A stretch of DNA of 64,000 bases from an uncultured Campylobacter sp. (GCF_937996225.1 NZ_CALKTC010000055.1:28231-92230), one strand, 5' to 3'; counted from the stretch's first letter, positions 8,438-17,588 are shown. The notes: generated by a model not told the origin, from the letters alone. A program made the numbers and translations.

Positions 8438-9205
8438 TTACTTCATTTCTATTTGCTGCGCTTCTTGGTTTGTTTCAGTGATTTGTACTTGCGAGCTTAC
8501 TTTTGTGATTAACCCCGTTTCTTCATCGATTTTTTCACTGCTAACACGATTTTCAAAATCGTCGAAAAAACGTTTCGTATCGGCTAGGATATTTTTATAT
8601 TTACGCCGTTTATTTTTATAAATCGATCGGCAAACCATGAACGTTAAAATAAAACTACTTCCAATACATGCCAAAAACGGCAAAAGCTCGAAATAAAGTA
8701 TTTGAAAATAACATATACATATAAATAGCAGTATTCCACCTATAAATGTACCACAGCCGACGACATAATAATCAAATCTGGGTTTATAACTTTCTGCATT
8801 AGCCCAGAATTGGTCCTCATTGCTTACTTTTCTAGTGATATTTTTAGTTAGACCGCAATCGATATAACCGCCATTTTTTTCGGCATAACCAGCCATCTCA
8901 TCGCCATCCAAAATCAAAAAATTTTTATCTAAAACCGCTCTAAACAAATCTTTACCTTGTCCCTTAAGCTGGAATGTCCATATATGAGTATGCGTAGTGC
9001 TTGTTTTAGTGGTCGTATTTGTCGTCGTATTGCTGTTAAAACTGCCGCGAACGGCGAACGGATTGATAGGCAAAAAGGGATAACCCAAGCCTCCACTACT
9101 TACATCACCACTATTTACAGTACTTACAGTAGTATTAGTTATGCTACTCATGTCTGTTAGAACTTCTTTTTTAGCATTGATTGCGATACCGTGAAAATAA
9201 TCCAT
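8438..9205 (-). CDS. Hypothetical two-helix membrane protein behind a G10 tract
   Basis: A 255-residue protein of unknown function. The start at 9205 has AAAGGA 6-8 bases upstream. The N-terminal third is Ser/Thr/Asn-rich (TTTNTTTKTSTTHTH). A soluble stretch with FRAVLDKNFLILDGDE follows, then two hydrophobic segments at about residues 155-200 (VVGCGTFIGGILLFICICYF and a second helix), and a charged C-terminal tail ending in Gln/Glu-rich sequence. Base composition is clearly more AT-rich than its neighbours, which suggests recent acquisition. A run of ten G lies 41-51 bases upstream of the start, so expression may be phase-variable. No family recognised. Confidence 0.7.
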   Translation of the reverse strand: MDYFHGIAINAKKEVLTDMSSITNTTVSTVNSGDVSSGGLGYPFLPINPFAVRGSFNSNTTTNTTTKTSTTHTHIWTFQLKGQGKDLFRAVLDKNFLILDGDEMAGYAEKNGGYIDCGLTKNITRKVSNEDQFWANAESYKPRFDYYVVGCGTFIGGILLFICICYFQILYFELLPFLACIGSSFILTFMVCRSIYKNKRRKYKNILADTKRFFDDFENRVSSEKIDEETGLITKVSSQVQITETNQEAQQIEMK

Positions 9206-9246
9206 TAACAATCCTTTAGTTAAAAATAAAATTTGTGAATAATACG

Positions 9247-9256
9247 CCCCCCCCCC
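9247..9256 (-). repeat. Homopolymeric G10 tract (C10 on + strand) upstream of the hypothetical membrane gene
   Basis: Ten consecutive C on the + strand. It is intergenic and lies 41-51 bp 5' of the minus-strand start at 9205, a position where a length change would alter promoter spacing or a leader. Poly-G tracts of 8-11 are the standard phase-variation element in campylobacters. I noticed no other such tract in the window. Confidence 0.9.
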
Positions 9257-9443
9257 ATTAAAATTTGCTGAAATTTTATACTCGCCGTATTTTTCGGGTG
9301 ATACGGCAAGGATTTTTATCTAAATTCTTTGGAATTTTATAATTAAATTTTGATGCAGATTAGATGATCCAAACAGCGCGAATGTATAATTCTAGCGATA
9401 TGCGAGACGGCACAGATAAAATTTATCGCCGCTCGTAATTTCA

Positions 9444-9514
9444 AAATTTCGTCGAGGATGTGAATCGTTGAAATTCGACGAAATTTCAAAATTTATATGA
9501 AATTTTGAAATTTC
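9444..9514. repeat. Two overlapping inverted repeats (alternative hairpins)
   Basis: Arms 9444-9455 and 9475-9486 form a perfect 12-bp inverted repeat with a 19-base loop. Arms 9480-9494 and 9500-9514 form a perfect 15-bp inverted repeat with a 5-base loop (ATATG). They share 9480-9486, so only one can fold at a time. They lie between the rpsO terminator and the G10 tract. Confidence 0.75.
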
Positions 9515-9590
9515 ATAATCCAAGCATAATTCATAAATTTTACAAAAAATTCAAAGATTGAAAAAGTGTAGTTGTCTAAATTTCGGGCAT

Positions 9591-9619
9591 AAAAAAAGCG
9601 TCCGCCGTTTGACGGACGC
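9591..9619 (-). terminator. Rho-independent terminator of rpsO
   Basis: Stem 9598-9604 / 9613-9619 (GCGTCCG / CGGACGC) with an 8-base loop. On the minus strand it is followed by seven U (A7 on + at 9591-9597). It lies about 50 bp past the rpsO stop. Confidence 0.9.
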
Positions 9620-9667
9620 CGTGTATAAATCGCGGGGCGAAATAAATGCCACCGCGAGCAAAGGAGC

Positions 9668-9940
9668 TTATTTATCTCTTAAATTTAACTCGCTAACGAG
9701 CTTGGAATAAACTGCGTAGTCTTTATTTTTGAGATATTTCATCATTCTTTTGCGCTGACCTACCAGCTTTAGTAGGCCTAAACGGGATGAAAAATCTTTC
9801 GGATTTGCTTGCAAATGAGCGGTAAGAAGCGTGATCCTCTCGGTAAGAAGCGCAATTTGCACCTCCGCAGAACCTGTATCTTTCTCTCTTCTAGCGAATT
9901 TCGCAACTATCTGTGCCTTTTGAGCCGTGTCTAAAGCCAT
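9668..9940 (-). CDS. rpsO: 30S ribosomal protein S15
   Basis: A 90-residue S15, the usual length, binding the central domain of 16S rRNA. Typical segments are FARREKDTGSAEVQIALLTERI, split here as FARREKDTGS and EVQIALLTERI, followed by HLQANPKDFSSR, LLKLVGQRKRMMKYLK and a short C-terminal tail. A strong AGGAGG sequence precedes the ATG. It is a single-gene unit, divergent from the Rrf2 regulator and closed by its own terminator. Confidence 0.98.
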   Translation of the reverse strand: MALDTAQKAQIVAKFARREKDTGSAEVQIALLTERITLLTAHLQANPKDFSSRLGLLKLVGQRKRMMKYLKNKDYAVYSKLVSELNLRDK

Positions 9941-9971
9941 GATGACCTCCTGATCGGTAAAATAGGAAGCG

Positions 9972-9977
9972 ATTATA
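9972..9977 (-). promoter_or_regulatory. Putative -10 box of rpsO
   Basis: TATAAT on the minus strand, 32 bp upstream of the rpsO ATG, in a T/A-rich stretch typical of Campylobacter sigma-70 promoters. Confidence 0.5.
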
Positions 9978-10009
9978 CTTAATTAACCTAAATTTTTGCT
10001 TTCTTTGTG

Positions 10010-10015
10010 TAAAAT
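10010..10015 (+). promoter_or_regulatory. Putative -10 box of the rrf2 operon
   Basis: TAAAAT preceded by TGTG (extended -10 like), 30 bp upstream of the ATG at 10045; T-rich DNA lies upstream. Confidence 0.4.
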
Positions 10016-10044
10016 GCACGCTTTGACACCAAAGGAGAAAATAA

Positions 10045-10458
10045 ATGCTTTTTACAAAAGCAAGCGAATACGCCCTGCTTTCAATGATCTGCATCGCAGG
10101 CAAGGAGGAATCGATGGATGTCGATTCGATCTCTAGCGAGCTTGGAATTTCACGCAGCTTTTTGGCTAAAATTTTACAAAATTTAGCTCGCGCGGGACTT
10201 TTAAATTCCTTCAAAGGCGCCAAGGGCGGCTTTGTGCTCGCGCGCAATGCAGATGAGATCACGCTAAGCGAGATCATTAAAAGCGCCGAAAGACGCAAGG
10301 CGACGGTATTTGACTGTACTGCCGAGGGGATCGACGCCTGCCCGAACGGTCGCACACTATGCCGCGTCAATCTAATGTTCGGCGAGCTTCAAGAGAAAGT
10401 CGATGAGTATATGGATACGATCACGCTAGCAGACATCATCGGCAAAGAACGCAAATGA
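10045..10458 (+). CDS. Rrf2 family transcriptional regulator, probable Fe-S sensor
   Basis: A 137-residue Rrf2 protein. A winged HTH occupies residues 1-80 (ASEYALLSMICIA, SRSFLAKILQNLARAGLL, KGAKGGFVLAR). Three cysteines at 91, 99 and 106 (CX7CX6C) sit where IscR, NsrR and RirA carry their cluster ligands, so it probably senses iron-sulfur status, nitric oxide or oxygen. AAAGGAG precedes the ATG. The stop overlaps the start of the DHH phosphoesterase (ATGA), suggesting co-transcription. Target genes cannot be read from the sequence. Confidence 0.9.
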   Translation: MLFTKASEYALLSMICIAGKEESMDVDSISSELGISRSFLAKILQNLARAGLLNSFKGAKGGFVLARNADEITLSEIIKSAERRKATVFDCTAEGIDACPNGRTLCRVNLMFGELQEKVDEYMDTITLADIIGKERK

Positions 10459-11507
10459 AAATATATCACCTAAGCCACACCGATCTGGACGGCTACGGCG
10501 CGCAGTTCGTCGCGGTGCACTACTTGACGGGCGTGGAATTTTTCAACGCCAACTACGGCAAGGAAATAAACGAAAAATTTGATCTCATCCTCGTTCGTAT
10601 CGATGAGCGGCTCGCTGCAGACACGGACGAGAAAAGCCTGGTTTTAATCACCGATCTAAATTTACTACCCGCGCAGTGCGAGAAATTTAGCGGCGAACTA
10701 GCCAGTCGCAACGCTCGCGTGATCCTTCTGGATCATCATCAAAGCGGACTTGAGTGCGCGAAAAAATTCCCGTGGTATTTCCTAGACTCTTCGCGCTGCG
10801 CTACGAAGATAACGTATGATTTTTTCAGTGCGATGTTCGGCGGCGCGGCGCGGCTGGATAAGCTCGTGCGCGTCGTAAACGCCGTGGATATCTGGCTAAA
10901 AGACGAGAGCGAGTTTGAGCTCGGCAAAGTCTGCCTCGGCATGGTCTCGGGCGCGAAAGAGATCAATAAAATTATGTTTGAGCAGGAGAGCAGGGATTAT
11001 ATCTTTTTCTTGTTAGAAAAAATTTTTAAATTTCAAAATGAGCCGAGCGCGCACATCGCGCTAGATAGCGCACTGCACGGCATAAAGAAAGAATTTTTTA
11101 AAAGCGAGCGCGACGATACGCTAAGCAATCTCGTCTCGCACTTCGTAGTCGCCCGTCTAAGCGCGCAAAAGCAGCGCTTCGCGATCAATTATCTAGGTAA
11201 AAAAGGTATTTTGACCTACAATATCGGCAACGTAAGCGTCATCGGCAACGATTTTTTGACGCAAAACCCCGATGTCGATTTTTTCATCGATGTAACGAGC
11301 AAAAAAACGCTCAGCTTCCGCGCCGACGGCAAGATCGACGTTAGCGAAATGGCAAAGCTGCTCCTAGGCGGCGGCGGGCACGTAAACGCGAGCGGCGGGA
11401 TGTTTGCGGGCTTTAAGGACGCGAGCTCGTACGAAGCCGTAAAGGCGCAAATCGTGGATCTAATCGAGAAAAAAACTCAAATTTCAAAGGAAGAAGATGA
11501 AAACTAA
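10455..11507 (+). CDS. DHH family phosphoesterase
   Basis: A 350-residue DHH/DHHA1 phosphoesterase. Metal-binding motifs are HTDLDGYG near the N-terminus, ITDLN, and the DHH motif in ILLDHHQSG at about residue 95. The C-terminal DHHA1 glycine-rich segment GGGGHVNASGG is present. Relatives cleave nano-RNA or cyclic dinucleotides, but the substrate here is unknown. It overlaps the Rrf2 gene by 4 bp and the small gene downstream by 11 bp, so the three form an operon. Confidence 0.88.
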   Translation: MKIYHLSHTDLDGYGAQFVAVHYLTGVEFFNANYGKEINEKFDLILVRIDERLAADTDEKSLVLITDLNLLPAQCEKFSGELASRNARVILLDHHQSGLECAKKFPWYFLDSSRCATKITYDFFSAMFGGAARLDKLVRVVNAVDIWLKDESEFELGKVCLGMVSGAKEINKIMFEQESRDYIFFLLEKIFKFQNEPSAHIALDSALHGIKKEFFKSERDDTLSNLVSHFVVARLSAQKQRFAINYLGKKGILTYNIGNVSVIGNDFLTQNPDVDFFIDVTSKKTLSFRADGKIDVSEMAKLLLGGGGHVNASGGMFAGFKDASSYEAVKAQIVDLIEKKTQISKEEDEN

Positions 11508-11739
11508 TGACGAAAAAATCGCCGAGCAGGACCTCATCTACGAGATTAATATCCTGCTTGACGCGATGCTACTTTATGCGGGCGTGAAACGCGAGCGGCT
11601 CGCTGATGCGGCGCAGCTGTATATCGAAAACATCGACGTCGTGCTACAAAACTCTGACGCTAGCGGCGCGGATGAGGTAATCGCCGTGGTCGAGTTTTTG
11701 CGTAGCAAACACGCGGAACTATTCGAAAATAAGGGCTAG
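11497..11739 (+). CDS. Small hypothetical protein
   Basis: An 80-residue acidic, alpha-helical protein of unknown function (DLIYEINILLDAMLLYAG; AQLYIENIDVVL). It has no Cys, no signal and no membrane segment. It starts 11 bp inside the DHH gene with AAAGGAAG upstream, so it is likely translationally coupled. Codon use matches its neighbours, unlike the repeat DNA that begins directly after its stop. Confidence 0.7.
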   Translation: MKTNDEKIAEQDLIYEINILLDAMLLYAGVKRERLADAAQLYIENIDVVLQNSDASGADEVIAVVEFLRSKHAELFENKG

Positions 11740-12780
11740 CTCGCGAAATTTTAAGCGAAATTTTGCGAGCTAGAATTTTACGAAGCGCAAACTTGTGGAG
11801 TAGAATTTCATTTAGCGCAAAAATTTATAGAGCGAAATCTGCGAGATAAAATTTTGCGAAATAGAATTTCTAAAATGCGAAATACGTAATTTTGCGGACT
11901 TAGGCTCAAAATTTTAAAATTTAGCAAGTAGGCTTTGCGAATAAAATTTTAAGGCATGGCAGTTGCAGAATTTAATTTTAAAATTTTATGCCGTCAAACA
12001 AGAGCAAAATTTCAAGGCTTAGAATTTACGCTAAGTAATTCCGCACAATAGCAAATTTAAAATTTTAAGTGCATTTTGCGGCACGGAATTTTGCAAAAAA
12101 TTTTAGACAACGCGGGACGGCTCTGAGTAAAATTCTAATCTAGGCTTCGCGCGGAATTTTGCGCTCAACTAAGGTGCAAAATTTAAATATAAAGGCTAAA
12201 TCTTTGCTTGCCTGTGATGCAAAGATTACCCAGATTGCGGAATTTTAAATTTAAAAGCACGGTTCTGCCGTCTAAGATCAAAGAAATGGCATAGCGCCTA
12301 AGCTTGCTGAAATGACAAAGCTCGCTTTGAAGGGAAGGGAGAATTTTATCTGCAAAAGCGCAGAGATGGCATTTTAAGATATTTTTGTTATTTCTAAGCG
12401 AAAAAGATCCGCGCTGGAAGCTTTTAAATAAACGCGCTTGATAAAATATTATCGCTAGATATGATGCAGGTGCAGGTAAGTACGCCCGAATGCGGCGAAA
12501 TAAAACTAACGTGGCGCCCTATAGTCGCAAAGCCAGGCATTGTAAAATAAAAAGCTTGGGTAGAGCGCTTAGAAACAAAATATCGCAAAATAAGACGTCT
12601 GCAAAGCAAGGTGTCTATAAGATGAAGCGTCGTAAAATAGAATAGAAAGCAACGTGTCGATAAAATAGACACCGCGAATCAGAATTTCGTAGCAGTAACG
12701 CAGGACGCAATTAAATTTTAAGCAGACGTCGCACCAAATTTTGAAATTTTATGAATTTAAAACTTTATGAAAGGATAGAA
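11740..12780. repeat. 1.04-kb gap of degenerate AAATTT repeats
   Basis: No gene, RNA or mobile element recognised. From about 11746 to 11890 an A/T core (AAATTTT or GAATTTT) recurs every 12-16 bp, mostly 15-16, separated by G/C/A-rich spacers such as GCGAGC. Less regular cores continue to about 12280. A short inverted repeat (ATCTTTGC / GCAAAGAT) lies near 12200. The minus frame at 12424-12672 has no support. Confidence 0.7.
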
Positions 12781-13974
12781 ATGAAAAAGATTTTTTTGTT
12801 TGCATGTCTCATGCTTTTGGGCTCGCAGCTTTTCGGCGACGATAAGGTATATCGCCTAAGACTTGCTAGTACGTGGGAGGCGACTACGCCCGTTTTGGGC
12901 GCTGCTGCTGAGGATTTTAAAAACTATGCCGAAAGCCTTAGCGGTGGTAGGCTTCAGATCCGCATCGATACGCCGAGCAAGCACAAGGCAAGCTTTGGCA
13001 TCTTCGACTTCGTCAAAAGCGGACAATACGATCTAGGATATACTTCGCTTTATTATTATAAAGGCAAAGACGCCAAAACTATGCTCTGGACGGCAGTGCC
13101 TTTCGGTATGACTACTGATGAGCAGCACGCGTGGTATTACTATGGTGGTGGGCGAGAGCTTAACGATAAGATGTTCGCGCAATACGGCATAAAGACCTTT
13201 TTGATGGGATCTACCGGCATGCAAATGGGCGGCTGGTTTAAAAAAGAGATCAACTCGGTAGCAGATTTGCAAGGGCTTAAATTCCGCATACCGGGGCTAG
13301 GCGGAGAGGTGATGAGCAAGCTGGGCGCTACTATAAACACGGTGCCTACGGGCGAGCTATTTATGGCGTTAGAGATGGGTACGATCGACGCGGTCGAGTG
13401 GGTAAGCCCTGTCTATGATATGCCACTTGGATTTCATAAAGTGGCTAAATACTACTACACAGGCTGGCAAGAACCTATGGGAGACTGCCAGCTGCTGGTA
13501 AATCAAAAGGCGCTAGAGAAGCTGCCTGCGGATCTTCAAGCGATCTTAGAGGCTGCAGCAAGACTTGCCGGAGAGAACTTCCAAAATAAGGGCTTTTACG
13601 AAAACGCTCGCATTTGGGCGGAGCTAAAAGCGCAGTTTCCGGACGTGCAGGTGCGCGACTTCCCTGCGGACGTGATAGCCGCACTTAAAAAAGCAACGAA
13701 TGAAATTTTAGACGAAGAAGCGGCGAAAGATCCGATGTTTAAAGAGATCCTAGACAGCCAGCGCGCGTTTTTGAAAATCGGTAGAGAATGGAACAAAATA
13801 AGCACCGTAGCCTACATAAATAACGTAAGTGGCATCGCGGGCGAAAGCATAGCAAATCCAATCTCCGCAAGCCCTAGCGGTACGACAAGCTCAGATTCTG
13901 CAAGCAGCGAAAATCACGGCGCTGCGAGCGATTCTAACGCGACGGACAGCAAAAATTTAGGAGCGACAAAGTAA
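12781..13974 (+). CDS. TRAP transporter solute-binding protein (DctP family), orphan
   Basis: A periplasmic binding protein for TRAP uptake systems, which usually carry C4-dicarboxylates or other organic acids. A signal peptide (MKKIFLFACLMLLGSQLFG) starts at the ATG 12781, with GAAAGGA upstream. The DctP fold is recognisable from RLASTWEATTP, GQYDLGYTSLYY, WFKKEINSVADLQGLKFRIPG (split: KKEINSVADLQGLKFR), GEVMSKLGA and AVEWVSPVYD. The usual membrane subunits DctQ and DctM are absent on both sides. The last ~45 residues are a Ser/Ala/Asn-rich tail that is continuous with repeat DNA beyond the stop, so the natural C-terminus may be near residue 355. Confidence 0.88.
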   Translation: MKKIFLFACLMLLGSQLFGDDKVYRLRLASTWEATTPVLGAAAEDFKNYAESLSGGRLQIRIDTPSKHKASFGIFDFVKSGQYDLGYTSLYYYKGKDAKTMLWTAVPFGMTTDEQHAWYYYGGGRELNDKMFAQYGIKTFLMGSTGMQMGGWFKKEINSVADLQGLKFRIPGLGGEVMSKLGATINTVPTGELFMALEMGTIDAVEWVSPVYDMPLGFHKVAKYYYTGWQEPMGDCQLLVNQKALEKLPADLQAILEAAARLAGENFQNKGFYENARIWAELKAQFPDVQVRDFPADVIAALKKATNEILDEEAAKDPMFKEILDSQRAFLKIGREWNKISTVAYINNVSGIAGESIANPISASPSGTTSSDSASSENHGAASDSNATDSKNLGATK

Positions 13975-14872
13975 AGTGGGTGCTGCTAGCGATAAAAATT
14001 AAAGCGAGACGAACAGACCGGCACAATAAGTAGCTCAGGCGCGACAAGCGGCAGAAATTTTAACTACTTTTGATAAAGTAGATGGAATTCTGCCGCAGTA
14101 GCTTTGGCGCAATGGCTTCAATATCAGAGCCTAGTTTCATAAATCTCGTCCGCAAGCAGGCAGAAGCTTTGGCGCAATAGCTTTAACATCGCAAGCGGCG
14201 CGATCTAGCGCAGCAAAGGGCCCCCACGTGAAATAGAACGCCAAAAACACGCGATGAAACAAAATTTTAAAAATTGTGAATTCCAAGCACGACAGAATTC
14301 GGAATTTTAAATCTAAAATTTTAAAATCAAAATTTATGGATTTCAGACGGAGCGCGAAACTACTCCGGTTATGCTAGAAACCGGTATTTGCGACCATTAA
14401 GACTAAAAGCCGCGTCTAGCATTTTAAAAAAGCCTATGAGCCTTTTGCATTTATATATTAAAATCACAAAAATTGCATTTGCGTTATTAAAATTATGGCA
14501 TTTCTTGGCAATATAGGCTAATTCGCATAAAATCAGCCTGCACGCGTTAAAATTTAATCAATAATGTAATTTGGCAAGATTTGTCGCGATAAAATAGCCT
14601 TATTATCATGCTTATCTTTAAAATTTACTCCATTGCGCCGCTCTTATAGAGACTACATTTATTAGGATTTGATAAATCACGAATGCCCAGTATCTGCCGC
14701 CACATCTATTAACGCAATAGCAGATAAATTTCTATGCCCTTTTATCGATAGTGCAACTACGCAAAAAAGCGTATTAATACCGCGAAATTTATTGAATTCT
14801 TGAAATTTTTGATCTTTAAAATATCGCGAGACGGCTAGATCGCTAAAAATTTCATATTATTTGAATTGATTG
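13975..14872. other. ~900-bp gap: repeats, then AT-rich DNA
   Basis: No gene recognised. 13980-14230 has direct-repeat-like units containing GGCGCAAT and GCTT (e.g. near 14106 and 14169). 14440-14620 is AT-rich and consists of about 20-25 bp units with a TAAAATNAGC-like core. A short CCGGTT / AACCGG inverted repeat lies near 14367-14383. Confidence 0.55.
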
Positions 14873-14910
14873 TTAAAAAGTAGATTCGGAAGCATAGCCC
14901 CCGAATCTAC
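14873..14910 (-). terminator. Rho-independent terminator of fdhF
   Basis: A perfect 10-bp stem (14880-14889 with 14901-14910, GTAGATTCGG / CCGAATCTAC), an 11-base loop, then five U on the minus strand (A5 at 14875-14879). It begins 17 bp past the fdhF stop. Confidence 0.9.
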
Positions 14911-14926
14911 GGATAAGATTAAATTC

Positions 14927-17194
14927 TTAGAATTTAATCGGATGGTGGTGGAAGTCGTCGTAAACGACCTTGTTGGTCTGAAACTTAATGCGCTTAAGCT
15001 CGCGGATACGCAAAAATTCCTCTTCATCGATCTTTTTAATCTGAATCGCCGCCTTAAACGTAGGAGTTTTGGCGATTAGATCCCAGCCGCCGCTCGTTAG
15101 CTCGTTGCAGCAGCTCTCCCAGTAGTGATAAGACATTTGAATGATACCGTCCATTATACACTCGGTGATGTCGGCCTTGATCGCGATATAGCCGTAGCGG
15201 CTCCACGCGACGATGAAATCGCCCTGTGAAATTCCGTATCGCTCGGCGAGTTTCGGATTCATTTCCGCAATCGGTCCTATCGCGTCGCCGCCCTGCTCGA
15301 CGGTCTTAGAGCGCCTAGTCATCGCGCCTCCTGCGTACTCGTAAACCTTACGCGTAGTTAGAAGCTGGATTGGGAACTCCGCATCGGTCTTCTCGTCCAC
15401 GGAGCCTGCCATTACAGGATAATCTTTCGGCATATTCATACGTTTTGCGAATTCCTCTTTGGCGCTTTCGATCTTGCTCTTATCATCCACGAATAGAACC
15501 GGGACGAAATTTCCTTTACCGTCCGGGGTAAAGAATTTCTTATCAAGATACAATGCAGGTCCGCCCATAGAATTCTCATCAGGGCACGGCCAGTGAAGTC
15601 CGTGGTATTTTTTGATACGGTAATAGCTCATTCCGCCGTAGTTGTGCGGAGCTACCCTGCGCACCTCTTCCCAAATCTGCTCTGGAGATTGAAATGTGAA
15701 ATAATCCCCTAGACCTAGGCGTCTGGCAAGCTCGCAGATGATAGCCCAGTCTTGTCTAGCTTGTCCCGGAGGGGCAACCACAATCTCGCTATGCTGTACG
15801 CGGCGCTCTGCATTTGCATAAGTGCCCTCCTTCTCGCCGCTGCAAGCTCCAGGGAGCACGACATCTGCTTTGCGGCTCGTCTCGGTTAAGAAGATATCTT
15901 GGATCACATACATCTCTACCTGCGAAATCGCGCGCAAGAAGTGGTTCGCGTTCGGATCGGTCATAACCGGGTTTTCGCCCATCGTCCAGAAGAATTTTAC
16001 CCTACCATCAAGAATTGCGTCAGGCACTTCGGTTTTATGAATGCCGATCTTGCCATTTAGATGACCTTTCGGCAAATTCCACTGGCGCTCAAACCAATCA
16101 CGGGCACTCTCGTCGGTTACAGCTTTATAGCCGGTAAATACGTTAGGAAGCATTCCCATATCGCAGCAGCCTTGAACGTTTTCTTGTCCACGGATCGGTA
16201 GATCGCCGCTGCCTAGCTCGCCTACGTTGCCCGTTACAAGCATTAAATTTGAAATGTCGCAGACCGCGCCCACGCCGTGGTTGAAGTGAGTTACACCCAT
16301 ACCGTGCGTGATAACCGCAGGTCGCGTAGTAGCGTAAATTCTAGCCGCTTTTCTAATATCTTCAGCGTTTAACCTAGTGTATTTAGCTACGGCCTCAGGC
16401 GAATAATCCTTAACCGCCTCTTTTACATATTCAAAGCCCTTGGTGTATTTCTCAACGAATTCATGATTTACCAAATCCTCGTCGATAATAGCATGGATTA
16501 AAGCGTTTATAACCGGGATATTGTGCTCCGGCTCAAGCTGGAGGTGGATATCTGCGCGATTTGCAAATTCCGTCTTAACCGGGTCAATGACGATGAGTTT
16601 AGCGCCTCTATTTAACGCTCTTTGAACGTGCATAGCTACGATCGGATGGCCATTTTCCGGGTTTGAGCCGATCATCATAATGCAGTTACTGTGAGTTCCG
16701 ATCTCCGTGAAGCTATTTGTAGCCGCTCCGTTACCGATTGTTTTGGCAAGACCTGCCACAGTCGGAGCGTGTCAAATGCGCGCGCAGTGATCGATATTAT
16801 TCGTGCCTAAAATTCTAAGTAGCTTCTGCGCTACGTAGTTATCCTCATGCGTACAGCGTGCAGAATAGTTTCCGGCTATCGCGTCGGCGCCGTATTTTTC
16901 TTTAACCTCGAGCATCTTTTTAGCAACCAAATCAAGCGCTTCGTCCCAGCTAGCCTCGACCAAATCGCCGTCTTTACTAAATTTGCCATTCTTTTTACGA
17001 ATTAGCGGAGTAGTAAGCCTATCTCTAGAGCCTACGTAATTCCATCCGTAATAACCTTTCAAACATAAACAACCCTGATTTACGGGGTTGTCGCTTACGC
17101 CGGTTGCGGATTTGATATAGTTGTCTTCCGCAGTCAGCTCGATTTGACAGCCTGTGCCACAATAAGGGCATATGACCTTGCCTTTATTCGCCAT
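14927..17194 (-). CDS. fdhF: Formate dehydrogenase H, selenocysteine-containing (UGA at 16772-16774 read as Sec)
   Basis: A cytoplasmic molybdenum-bisPGD formate dehydrogenase oxidising formate to CO2. The frame is interrupted only by one TGA at codon 141, in the context DHCARI-U-HAPTVAGLA, the place of Sec140 in E. coli FdhF. A GGUCU-loop hairpin 14 bases downstream fits a SECIS element. Reading through gives 755 residues, a little longer than E. coli FdhF (715). The N-terminal [4Fe-4S] motif CPYCGTGC starts at residue 9; there is no Tat signal, which fits a cytoplasmic enzyme. The start at 17194 has GAAAGGAG upstream. It is divergent from hyfA, so the pair forms a formate hydrogenlyase. SelA, SelB and tRNA-Sec are not in this window. 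Confidence 0.96.
16745..16774 (-). promoter_or_regulatory. Bacterial SECIS element of fdhF
   Basis: The UGA codon (16774-16772) is followed 14 bases later by the hairpin GGCA-GGTCT-TGCC (16757-16745). The apical loop GGUCU and the spacing match the SelB-binding SECIS of E. coli fdhF. Confidence 0.9.
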
Positions 17195-17253
17195 ATTTTC
17201 TCCTTTCGAAAATACTAAACATGCAAAATTACCATATATGCAATTTCGGCACA

Positions 17254-17259
17254 ATTATA
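17254..17259 (-). promoter_or_regulatory. Putative -10 box of fdhF
   Basis: TATAAT on the minus strand, 60 bp upstream of the fdhF ATG, inside an AT-rich 394-bp divergent promoter region (17195-17588). No sigma-54 or FNR-type palindrome was recognised in that region. Confidence 0.45.
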
Positions 17260-17526
17260 TAAATTCTTACCTAAAATAAAATTGAAATTTTGCCTTAAGC
17301 TAAAAGAATTTTTTCAATTATAATTAGGAGTAAGTTGGGGTAATTTCAGTAGCAATTTAAATTTTAAAATATACTTTAATACTGATATACTAGACTTTTA
17401 AAGCAAATAATCAACGAACCGGTTTAAAAAAGAAATTAGTTTTTAAATTTAAGCTTTGAAAGCAAATTTATCAAATAAATTCCAAATATCGTCAGATAAA
17501 TGACGGAATTTTTTTACGGACTTAAA

Positions 17527-17532
17527 TATAAT
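17527..17532 (+). promoter_or_regulatory. Putative -10 box of the hyf operon
   Basis: TATAAT, 57 bp upstream of the hyfA ATG, preceded by T-rich tracts (17508-17516) as in Campylobacter sigma-70 promoters. Confidence 0.45.
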
Positions 17533-17588
17533 TACACCAAAATTTTTAGTAAAAAATTTTTAAAATTCCTTAAGTCAAGGAGAAAGGT

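Noticed and set aside
12424..12672. 82-residue minus-strand frame in the 11.7-12.8 kb gap
   Set aside because: No ribosome-binding site or family; composition is that of the surrounding repeat-rich gap.
14927..16759. Separate 610-residue molybdopterin oxidoreductase gene
   Set aside because: It is the part of fdhF after the in-frame selenocysteine codon, not an independent gene or a frameshift.
17195..17588. Sigma-54 or FNR site in the fdhF/hyfA divergent region
   Set aside because: Expected for formate hydrogenlyase by analogy with E. coli, but I could not find a GG-N10-GC or TTGAT-N4-ATCAA match; only sigma-70-like boxes were seen.
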